This document shows positions 1 to 4,933 of a stretch of 5,354 nucleotides of DNA, one piece after another (the stretch's first letter is position 1; each line of letters starts with the position of its first letter). The stretch comes from Candidatus Hydrogenedentota bacterium (GTDB lineage: Bacteria > Hydrogenedentota > Hydrogenedentia > Hydrogenedentales > CAITNO01): NCBI GenBank assembly GCA_029554925.1, contig JAKPUV010001293.1, forward strand, positions 1 through 5,354, read 5' to 3'. The notes below the pieces were generated by a model, which made no database searches, had not been told where the DNA came from, and saw only the letters and a list, made by a program, of their open reading frames with translations. Position numbers and translations under genes: made by a program.

Positions 1-659
1 AGGAACCCGCCCAGCACCCCGTAGAGCACGAGCATGGTCAGGGAGTTCACGGCCACCATCACGAGCGTCAGGCCGTCGTTGCCGCGGGCGAGGTAGCCCC
101 AGACCAGCACCATGGCCGTGCAGGGGGCGATGCCCAGCAGGATGCACCCGGCCAGATAGCTGCGCCACAGGGGGATCTGGAGCATCTTGACGCCGTCCGC
201 CATCACCACCACGCCCGCACCATGCTCCGCGCCCACCGGCAGGTCCAGCCCGAAGGGCATCTTCACCAGGTCCACCGCCTCCGCGCCGATGAGGCCCCGG
301 AACAGGGTGCCCAGGAACAGCAGGGCGATGGCGTACATGGTGAAGGGTTTCACGCACCAGTTGACGAAGAGGGTCAGCAGCACGGGTCTTCCGCTTTTCC
401 CCGCCCGGACCACGCTGGCAAAGTCTATCTTGACCATGATGGGGTACATCATGAAAAAGAGGCACACGGCGATGGGGATGGACACCACGGGCGCCCCGTT
501 GACGTTCAGGGACAGGCTGTCCAGATACCCGGCCAGGCCGGGGGCCAGTTTCCCCAGCACAATGCCGCCGACGATGCAGAGGCCCACCCAGAGCGTGAGG
601 TACCGTTCGAAAACACTGGTCATCCTCCGCTCTTCAACCTGCCGGTCCGCGCATTCCAT
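1..659 (-). CDS. acr3: Acr3-family arsenite efflux permease, C-terminus cut by window edge
   Basis: This gene encodes an inner-membrane arsenite exporter of the Acr3 (BART superfamily) type, which expels As(III) made by ArsC. The frame stays open for 219 codons and runs off position 1, so the last helices are missing. Landmarks read from the translation: family opening [13 protein letters not shown] (16-28), NWCVKP (100-105) in a membrane helix, [12 protein letters not shown] (176-187) with the family's essential transport cysteine at Cys180, and [12 protein letters not shown] (202-213). Between about residues 128 and 164 there is an extra hydrophilic-to-amphipathic segment that short Acr3 proteins lack. 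I chose the ATG at 659 because AAGGAG lies 7 bases upstream; the in-frame ATG at 623 has GGAGG touching it, which is too close. The gene follows arsM by 4 bases. The family call is firm; the full length is unknown. Confidence 0.95.
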   Translation of the reverse strand, partial: MECADRQVEERRMTSVFERYLTLWVGLCIVGGIVLGKLAPGLAGYLDSLSLNVNGAPVVSIPIAVCLFFMMYPIMVKIDFASVVRAGKSGRPVLLTLFVNWCVKPFTMYAIALLFLGTLFRGLIGAEAVDLVKMPFGLDLPVGAEHGAGVVVMADGVKMLQIPLWRSYLAGCILLGIAPCTAMVLVWGYLARGNDGLTLVMVAVNSLTMLVLYGVLGGF

Positions 660-663
660 GGGT

Positions 664-1473
664 CTACTCCTTCGTTGCTGTGATGTTGGCCGAGGCCACG
701 AAATTCTCCACGCCTGAACCGGGCAGCCACTGGCCCACAATCGCCGCGCTGTCGGATTTGATCCCCACCGTCACGGTGGAGAAGCCGGCGTCCCGCAGCA
801 GTGCCTCCAGTTCCTGAACGGTCACCGCCCCGGAAACGCACCCGCAGTAGGCCGCCCCGTCTCCGGCCAGGGCGGGCGGGAGGGCGCCGGTCCGAACCAC
901 GTCGGACACCGCCAGCCGTCCGCCGGGCTTCAGCACGCGGAACGCCTCGCGGAAGACCTGGCCCTTCTCGGGCGACAGGTTGATGACGCAGTTGGAGATG
1001 ATCACGTCCACCGAGGCGTCGGCCACGGGCAGGTGCTCGATCTCGCCGAGACGGAAGGAGACGTTTTCCACGCCGCCCTTCCGGGCGTTTTCGCGGGCCC
1101 TGGAAACCATCTCGGGCGTCATGTCCACGCCGATGACCCGTCCGGACGGCCCCACCCGGCGCGCGGCGAGGAAGCAGTCAAAACCGCCGCCGCAGCCCAG
1201 GTCCAGCACCGTCTCGCCGGGCCGCAGCCCGGCGAGGGCCTGCGGGTTCCCGCAGCCGAGGCCGAGATAGGCCCCCTCGGGCGCCGCACCGGCGTCGCCT
1301 GCGGCGTATCCCAGCGTCTCCGCCGCCACCGCGGGCGGGGTCGGGGTGCCGGAACAGCATCCGCCCGCCTTGGCCGTCCCTCCGCCGCCGCAGCAGGACC
1401 CGCCGGCGGTGGCCGTCTCCGCATAGGTTTTGCGCACCAGGTCGCGCAGGGCGTCGTTCTCCCGCTCACTCAT
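664..1473 (-). CDS. arsM: ArsM, arsenite S-adenosylmethionine methyltransferase
   Basis: A cytoplasmic enzyme that transfers methyl groups from SAM to As(III), giving mono-, di- and possibly trimethylated arsenicals. The 269-residue protein has a class I methyltransferase fold: GLGCGNP at 71-77, SAM motif [12 protein letters not shown] at 89-99, the acidic strand-end VIGVDM at 113-118, and [12 protein letters not shown] at 180-191. The three cysteines expected to bind As(III) in ArsM are Cys100 (in FDCFLA), Cys162 (in SNCVINL) and Cys210 or Cys212 (in AYCGCVSG). The N-terminus has two Cys pairs (27-28 and 39-40) in a Gly-rich stretch, seen in many bacterial ArsM proteins and possibly an arsenic-capture tail. 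The start is the ATG at 1473, with AAGGAA about 9 bases upstream; the frame stays open further upstream but that part only shadows arsC. It overlaps the arsC end by 8 bases. Confidence 0.96.
   Translation of the reverse strand: MSERENDALRDLVRKTYAETATAGGSCCGGGGTAKAGGCCSGTPTPPAVAAETLGYAAGDAGAAPEGAYLGLGCGNPQALAGLRPGETVLDLGCGGGFDCFLAARRVGPSGRVIGVDMTPEMVSRARENARKGGVENVSFRLGEIEHLPVADASVDVIISNCVINLSPEKGQVFREAFRVLKPGGRLAVSDVVRTGALPPALAGDGAAYCGCVSGAVTVQELEALLRDAGFSTVTVGIKSDSAAIVGQWLPGSGVENFVASANITATKE
667..672 (-). promoter_or_regulatory. Ribosome binding site of acr3, overlapping the arsM stop region
   Basis: AAGGAG on the minus strand lies 7 bases before the ATG at 659 and directly abuts the arsM stop TAG (664-666). 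Ribosomes ending arsM therefore uncover the acr3 start, which suggests translational coupling. The site also decides the start codon in favour of position 659 over 623. Confidence 0.75.
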
Positions 1474-1921
1474 GGGGAATGTTCCTTTCTTCCAGCGATT
1501 CCGGCAGCCTCTCAACAAAAGCCCGGATCTCGTCGCGGACCCGTCGGTAGCAGTCCAGCTTGGCCTCCTCCCCCTCGACGGCCTCCGCCAGCCGGGGCGG
1601 GTCGTCGAACCCCGCATGGACCACGCGGGCCTTTCCGGGGAACAGGGGGCAGTGCTCGTGGGCATGGCCGCAGACAGTGACCACATAGTCGAAGTCGCGG
1701 ACCGGCAGTTCTGCGACGGTTTTCGAGTGTCCGCCCGAAAGGTCCACCCCCGCCTCGGCCATCACACGGACGGCGTGGGGGTTCATCCCGTGCTTCTCTA
1801 TGCCCGCGGACCATGCCTCGACATGGTCGCCCTTCAGGTGGCGGGTCCAGCCCTCGGCCATCTGGCTCCGGCAGGAGTTGCCGGTGCAAAGAAACAGCGC
1901 CCGGAGCTTTCGGTCTTTCAT
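1466..1921 (-). CDS. arsC: ArsC, arsenate reductase (LMW phosphatase / thioredoxin-coupled type)
   Basis: Reduces arsenate to arsenite in the cytoplasm through a cascade of three cysteines, with reducing power from thioredoxin. The 151-residue protein has the phosphatase P-loop CTGNSCR at 12-18 followed by SQMAEG, with nucleophile Cys12 and anion-binding Arg18. The second and third redox cysteines are Cys84 and Cys91 in VCGHAHEHC, matching the spacing of Cys82 and Cys89 in the Staphylococcus plasmid enzyme. The general-acid segment is FDDPP at 106-110. Length is typical of the family. The ATG at 1921 has GAGGA about 7 bases upstream. It lies 16 bases after the flavoprotein gene and overlaps arsM by 8 bases (end CATGAGTGA, which contains the arsM ATG), so the two are probably coupled. 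Its product arsenite is the substrate of both neighbours downstream, ArsM and Acr3. Confidence 0.97.
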   Translation of the reverse strand: MKDRKLRALFLCTGNSCRSQMAEGWTRHLKGDHVEAWSAGIEKHGMNPHAVRVMAEAGVDLSGGHSKTVAELPVRDFDYVVTVCGHAHEHCPLFPGKARVVHAGFDDPPRLAEAVEGEEAKLDCYRRVRDEIRAFVERLPESLEERNIPHE

Positions 1922-1937
1922 GGGGTGTCCTCGCCGG

Positions 1938-2627
1938 TCATTTCTTGGAGGCCGCCAGTTTCACCGCCGCCCCGGCCACGCGCACCCCGAGGAGCCGGGC
2001 GCTTTCCATGCCCAGCTCGTCCTGGGCGATGTCGTCCTTGTGGGCGTTCCACAGCGTGGCCCCCTGGTGCGCGCGCGGCTTGCCGCCCACCAGCATGGCC
2101 TCATGGCAGAGCATCGCGGTGAGAATCTGCTCGATCACCAGCTCCTGGCCGCCGTTGCGGTAGGACCCCACGGCCAGCGCGCCCACGGGCACGTCCGCCA
2201 GCAGCAGTTCCGGTTCGCGCAGCACGGCCAGCCGCTCCAGAAACGCCTTGCACAGGGAGCTGAGGGACCTGAAATAGCAGGGCGACCCGATGAGGAGCCC
2301 GCCGAGGTTCGGGGACTTCAGCAGCGGCAGGATCGCGTCGAAATCGTCCGGCGCGGACCCGGCGCTGGAACTCGTGCCGTCGGACCCGGCGATTTTCATG
2401 CCGCCCAGGTCCACCAGTTCCGTGGTGATGCGGGGGTCCACCCCCTTTGCCGCCTCCAGCGCCGCCGCCATCGCCGTCGCCGTGGTCTTGCCCTTCCGGG
2501 GGCTGCCGGACACCCCGATGATCAGAATCTTCTCCTCCGCGGGGGGGGCGTCCTGCGCCGCCGCGCCCAGGGCCGCGCCCGCGCCCGCCGCCGCCAGCAT
2601 CGCCCGCCGTGTCATTTCCTTCGACAT
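1938..2627 (-). CDS. Tat-exported flavodoxin-like NAD(P)H-dependent FMN reductase, candidate nitro/arsenical reductase
   Basis: A 229-residue flavodoxin-fold protein of the NADPH-dependent FMN reductase / iron-sulfur flavoprotein superfamily. The N-terminus MTRRAMLAAAGAGAALGAAA (5-24) looks like a Tat signal: twin Arg at 7-8, an Ala/Gly hydrophobic core, and AxA before Gln25. The mature part starts with strand ILIIGVSGSPRKGKTT (34-49), whose GSPRKGKTT is the FMN phosphate loop; LLIGSPCYFRSLSSLCKAF (111-129) is the second flavin-contacting segment. There is no 4Fe-4S cysteine cluster, only scattered Cys117, Cys126 and Cys174. The start is the ATG at 2627, with GGAGG 8 bases upstream; the in-frame ATG at 2657 has no such site and falls inside a hairpin. 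Placed after arsF and arsG, it may fill the flavin-reductase role (ArsE in the arsEFG scheme), but I cannot confirm orthology. Export of a flavin enzyme fits Tat, which moves folded proteins. Confidence 0.85.
   Translation of the reverse strand: MSKEMTRRAMLAAAGAGAALGAAAQDAPPAEEKILIIGVSGSPRKGKTTATAMAAALEAAKGVDPRITTELVDLGGMKIAGSDGTSSSAGSAPDDFDAILPLLKSPNLGGLLIGSPCYFRSLSSLCKAFLERLAVLREPELLLADVPVGALAVGSYRNGGQELVIEQILTAMLCHEAMLVGGKPRAHQGATLWNAHKDDIAQDELGMESARLLGVRVAGAAVKLAASKK
2541..2548 (-). repeat. Homopolymer tract of eight C within the flavoprotein gene
   Basis: Eight consecutive C on the coding strand encode Ala27-Pro28-Pro29, just after the predicted Tat cleavage site. The frame is intact here. 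A gain or loss of one base would remove the whole mature enzyme, so this is a possible slippage site, or simply a consequence of high GC content. Confidence 0.6.
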
Positions 2628-2635
2628 CTCCAGTC

Positions 2636-2640
2636 CCTCC
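2636..2640 (-). promoter_or_regulatory. Ribosome binding site of the flavoprotein gene
   Basis: GGAGG on the minus strand ends 8 bases before the ATG at 2627. It fixes the start at the residue that gives a compact Tat signal peptide rather than the upstream ATG at 2657. Confidence 0.7.
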
Positions 2641-2647
2641 GAGGGTT

Positions 2648-2664
2648 GCGGCGGCATCCGCCGC
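2648..2664 (-). repeat. Perfect 7-bp GC hairpin just upstream of the flavoprotein RBS
   Basis: GCGGCGG and CCGCCGC arms with a 3-base loop form an all-GC stem, ending 7 bases before the GGAGG site. No T-run follows on the transcribed strand, so it is not a standard intrinsic terminator. It could protect or mark a processed mRNA end, or modulate ribosome access. No ligand-binding architecture is apparent. Confidence 0.6.
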
Positions 2665-2683
2665 CCGCGTCCGTTTGTTCCGC

Positions 2684-2700
2684 CCGTGAACCGCTCACGG
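2684..2700 (-). repeat. Perfect 6-bp inverted repeat spanning the arsG stop codon
   Basis: On the transcribed strand CCGTGA, loop GCGGT, TCACGG. The left arm contains the arsG TGA stop. The sequence after it (GCGGAACAAACG) has no U-tract, so termination is unlikely. With the second hairpin 19 bases further on, it makes the arsG-flavoprotein gap the most structured junction of the operon. Confidence 0.6.
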
Positions 2701-3396
2701 CGCGGTGTAAATCATCCACACGCCGCCCAAGAGCACGAGCACGCCGCAGACGCGCCGGACCCACACGACGCCCTTGGACGCCTCATTCCAGTTGAGAAAC
2801 CGCTGCACCAGCTCCGTGGAGGTGCCCGCCGCCACGATGACGGCGCAGTGCCCCACCCCGTAGGCCAGCAGCAGGGCCGCCGCGTAGAGGGGATTCTCCG
2901 CGCCGGTGCGGAAGGCGACGCCCAGCACGGGGGCCATGAAGGCGAAGGTGCACGGCCCGAGCGCCACACCGAACACCAGGCCCAGCACCAGGGCCGCCAG
3001 CAGCCCCCGGCGTTTCATGCCCACCTGCCCGGGCCCGGACCACGGCATCGGAATCACCCCGAGGAGATGCAGCCCGACCACGAAGAAGATCACCGCGACA
3101 AAGTAGTTTCCGTACCGCCCCAAGTCCCCCATCATGCGCCCGGCGGCGGCGGTGGCCGCGCCGATCAGGCCGATGGTCACCAGGATGCCCGACGCAAACA
3201 GCAGGGAGATGAGAAAGGCCCGGGCGGGGGACATGCGCCCCTGGCTGTCTATGAACCCGACAATCAGGGGGATGCTCGCAAGGTGGCAGGGGCTGAGCAG
3301 AATGCTCAGAACGCCCCAGCCCGCCGCAGCACCCAGGGCGACGGCCGCAGATCCCTCGACGGCCTGCGACAGGGTCGTGAAAAGCTGCTCCAACAC
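2695..3396 (-). CDS. arsG: ArsG-family membrane protein (CcdA/DsbD-like), aromatic arsenical efflux or electron transfer
   Basis: A 233-residue integral membrane protein with about six helices (roughly 17-37, 60-84, 97-114, 131-157, 169-190, 212-230). LSPCHLASIPLIVGF (34-48) and LGPCTFAFMAPVLG (146-159) place Cys37 in helix 1 and Cys149 in helix 4, each after a proline, as in CcdA and the DsbD core, where the pair carries electrons across the membrane. The gene follows an ArsF-like gene, as in arsEFG operons, where ArsG is described as an aromatic arsenical exporter. The frame opens at an ATG at 3438, but that would overlap arsF by 29 bases and has no ribosome site; GGAGGA at 3401-3406 points to the GTG at 3396. 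The TTG at 3393 is an equally spaced alternative. Family recognition is good; whether it exports arsenicals or moves electrons is open. Confidence 0.85.
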   Translation of the reverse strand: MLEQLFTTLSQAVEGSAAVALGAAAGWGVLSILLSPCHLASIPLIVGFIDSQGRMSPARAFLISLLFASGILVTIGLIGAATAAAGRMMGDLGRYGNYFVAVIFFVVGLHLLGVIPMPWSGPGQVGMKRRGLLAALVLGLVFGVALGPCTFAFMAPVLGVAFRTGAENPLYAAALLLAYGVGHCAVIVAAGTSTELVQRFLNWNEASKGVVWVRRVCGVLVLLGGVWMIYTAP

Positions 3397-3400
3397 AAAT

Positions 3401-3406
3401 TCCTCC
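3401..3406 (-). promoter_or_regulatory. Ribosome binding site deciding the arsG start
   Basis: GGAGGA on the minus strand lies just after the arsF stop TAG (3410-3412). It is 4 bases before GTG (3396) and 7 before TTG (3393). It rules out the far-upstream ATG at 3438 and implies coupling of arsG to arsF. Confidence 0.75.
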
Positions 3407-3409
3407 GGC

Positions 3410-4240
3410 CTATTTCTTGGCGTCCAAGTCCACCCCAAGTTCCTTCCACTTCGCCAGAATGTCCTCCTTGGCGTAGAAGCCCTCGTGGCGGAACAGCTCT
3501 TTTCCGTCGGCGTCCAGGAAAAGCTGCACCGGAATCATTCTTATCTTGTGCTTCTCCCCCGCCTCCGGGTTCTTCCAGACGTCAATGAACTGCACGTTCA
3601 GGCGACCGGGGTATTCCTTCCGCAGCGCGTCCAGCACCGGCACCATGGCCTTGCAGGGCACGCACTTGTCCGCGCCCAGTTCCAGCAGGGTGGGCACGCC
3701 GGAGGTCGGCGCGGCGGTCGCCTCCGCCGTCGCGGGCGGACCCTCCGCAGGAGCGGCAGCGGGGCTAGCCGCGGCGTCTTCCGCCGCCCCCTCCTCCAGA
3801 AACTCCCTGATTTCCATGCGGACATAGTCCAGAAACTTCGCCTCATCGTCGAGGAGCTCCCAGACCTCCTCCAGATTCTTCCACCGCGTCTCCCGGCCGT
3901 CCCGGGTGTCCGACAGCACCACCGACTGGGTGTTGAGGCGGTACTCCTCATTGAAATGCGCGTTCCCCGGCTCGTCCAGGTTGGCCACCTTCATGACCAC
4001 CCGACCCGACTCCAGCTCCGCCGGAAACCCGTCATTGACGGCGCGCTTTGTCCACTCCTCAATCGTCAGGCAGGAGGGGCAGCGCAGGGTCCGGTGAAAG
4101 TAATGAACGACCAGCACCGGCGGAGCCGGGGCCGCCGCAGCCTCTTTTTTTGGCTCCGGTGCGGACGCCGCGGGCGGTGCCGAGCAGGACAAGGCGGCCA
4201 CTCCGGCGGCCAGAAACAGCAGGAAGATCGCGTTCTTCAT
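3410..4240 (-). CDS. arsF: Lipoprotein fusing an ArsF-like CxxC domain to a thioredoxin domain
   Basis: A 276-residue exported protein in four parts. Residues 1-19 are a lipoprotein signal ending ALSC with lipidation Cys19; Ser20 follows, which by the E. coli rule would favour the outer membrane. Residues 20-41 are an Ala/Pro linker. Residues 42-150 match the ArsF-type family: VVHYFHRTLRCPSC with the CPSC pair at 54-57, an LDEPGNAHF segment (88-96), NTQSVVL (103-109) and RWKNLEEVWELL (119-130). After an Ala/Pro linker (about 151-181), residues 182-272 form a thioredoxin domain with CVPC at 193-196 and cis-Pro237 in RMIPVQLF. ArsF is known as a partner in reduction of nitroaromatic arsenicals. 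The fused thioredoxin suggests it receives electrons, probably from ArsG, encoded 13 bases downstream. The ATG at 4240 has AAGGGAA upstream. Export signal and domains are clear; the substrate is inferred. Confidence 0.85.
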   Translation of the reverse strand: MKNAIFLLFLAAGVAALSCSAPPAASAPEPKKEAAAAPAPPVLVVHYFHRTLRCPSCLTIEEWTKRAVNDGFPAELESGRVVMKVANLDEPGNAHFNEEYRLNTQSVVLSDTRDGRETRWKNLEEVWELLDDEAKFLDYVRMEIREFLEEGAAEDAAASPAAAPAEGPPATAEATAAPTSGVPTLLELGADKCVPCKAMVPVLDALRKEYPGRLNVQFIDVWKNPEAGEKHKIRMIPVQLFLDADGKELFRHEGFYAKEDILAKWKELGVDLDAKK

Positions 4241-4253
4241 GGGAGGTTCCCTT

Positions 4254-4631
4254 TTAGGCCAGCAGCGGCCGGGCCAGTTCGAGCACTTTCTGAAGGTTCT
4301 CCTCCATGGCGGGGGAGGCTCCCTTCTCGAACCCGTGGTCCGTCAGGCGCAGATGGGCCGCGCCCTCAAATCCGGCTTTCTCCAGCGTCTTCTTCACGCA
4401 GTCCATGGCACATCCGTCCACTGCGAGAAGCCTCCCAGCCGCCCGGGTATTCGCCAGGATGGGCTCCACCCCGCCGCCGACCCCGGCCAGGCAGTACATC
4501 TTCCCGGCACCCTCGCGGGTCAGGGCGCGCGCCGCGTGGTCGCACAGTTCCCCGACGTCCGCAGCGCCCGAACACGAGAAGATGAGTTTCGGCGCCGTGC
4601 TGCAGCAGCACTCCTTCTTTTCCTCCGACAT
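4254..4631 (-). CDS. DGC-motif putative zinc/metal-binding protein
   Basis: A 125-residue cytoplasmic protein of the DGC family (putative zinc-binding). It shows SCSGAADVGEL (19-29), GAGKMYCLAGVGGG (41-54) and the naming motif VDGCAMDC (71-78), followed by the typical KKTLEKAGF. Nine cysteines in total include an N-terminal triple CCC at 8-10, resembling soft-metal or arsenic-binding tails. Family function is not established; members often sit in arsenic or thiol-redox operons beside thioredoxins and permeases, as here. The ATG at 4631 has AAAGGG 7 bases upstream. It follows the small thioredoxin gene by 30 bases and precedes arsF by 13. A role as a cytoplasmic As(III)/metal carrier, or as a thiol partner of the small thioredoxin, is inference. 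The family call itself is secure. Confidence 0.88.
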   Translation of the reverse strand: MSEEKKECCCSTAPKLIFSCSGAADVGELCDHAARALTREGAGKMYCLAGVGGGVEPILANTRAAGRLLAVDGCAMDCVKKTLEKAGFEGAAHLRLTDHGFEKGASPAMEENLQKVLELARPLLA

Positions 4632-4661
4632 TTGTCTGCCCTTTCCTCGGTTGGGCCGGCC

Positions 4662-4895
4662 TCAGGCCAGCAGTTTCACGATTTCCGCCGGTTCGGGAAC
4701 CTTCCCCACGACCTTCACCACGCCGTCCACGGCGAGGGCCGGGGTCATCATGACCCCGAAGGCCATGATGGCGTTCAAATCCGTCACTTTTTCCATCTCG
4801 TAGTCCAAGCCAAGTTCTTTGGCGGCCGTTTCGGTGTTTTCCGCCAGTTTCTTGCACTTGGGGCATCCCGTGCCCAGAATCTGAATCTTTCTCAT
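4662..4895 (-). CDS. Small thioredoxin-fold protein (TM0996/MTH895-like, CPKC)
   Basis: A 77-residue thiol-disulfide protein, about glutaredoxin size. It opens with strand KIQILGTGCPKC, with the active pair Cys11 and Cys14, then helix KKLAENTETAAKELG, then strand YEMEKV, and MMTPALAVDG with cis-Pro52 before the last strands. Pattern and length match the redox-active disulfide protein family typified by TM0996 and MTH895. It has no signal peptide, so it is cytoplasmic. The ATG at 4895 has AGAGGA 5 bases upstream. Genes of this family commonly follow DUF318/ArsP permeases, as here, 38 bases downstream. Possible roles, inferred: cytoplasmic reductant for ArsC, or for the inner face of ArsG, or a thiol partner delivering arsenicals to the permease. 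Confidence 0.92.
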   Translation of the reverse strand: MRKIQILGTGCPKCKKLAENTETAAKELGLDYEMEKVTDLNAIMAFGVMMTPALAVDGVVKVVGKVPEPAEIVKLLA

Positions 4896-4909
4896 TGGTT
4901 CCTCTTTTC

Positions 4910-4923
4910 GCGCGGTCCCGCGC
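4910..4923 (-). repeat. Short GC inverted repeat between the permease and thioredoxin genes
   Basis: GCGCGG and CCGCGC are separated by two bases (effectively a 5-bp stem with a 4-base loop), just upstream of the thioredoxin ribosome site. No T-run follows. It is a weak candidate for mRNA processing and may be chance in GC-rich DNA. Confidence 0.4.
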
Positions 4924-4933
4924 CTTTCAGCGC

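Noticed and set aside
187..717. Plus-strand open frames of 176 and 153 codons (187-717, 222-683)
   Set aside because: Both are antisense to acr3, whose own frame is open across the region with conserved Acr3 motifs.
1474..1686. N-terminal extension of arsM by 71 codons
   Set aside because: The extension reads through arsC in another frame, with shadow-type composition and no homology. The ATG at 1473 has a ribosome site and gives the normal ArsM length.
2648..2700. Intrinsic terminator between arsG and the flavoprotein gene
   Set aside because: Hairpins are present, but no T-run follows either one on the transcribed strand.
3397..3438. Upstream ATG start for arsG at 3438
   Set aside because: It would overlap arsF by 29 bases and lacks a ribosome site; the extra 14 residues are hydrophilic and unlike a first helix. 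GGAGGA at 3401-3406 supports GTG 3396.
2290..3588. A 432-codon open frame on the plus strand
   Set aside because: Antisense to the flavoprotein, arsG and the arsF end; low-complexity composition with no family motif.
3134..4585. A 483-codon open frame on the plus strand
   Set aside because: It lies antisense to arsG, arsF and the DGC gene, is rich in Arg, Gly, Pro and His as GC-driven shadows are, and shows no recognisable domain. The minus-strand proteins have clear family motifs.
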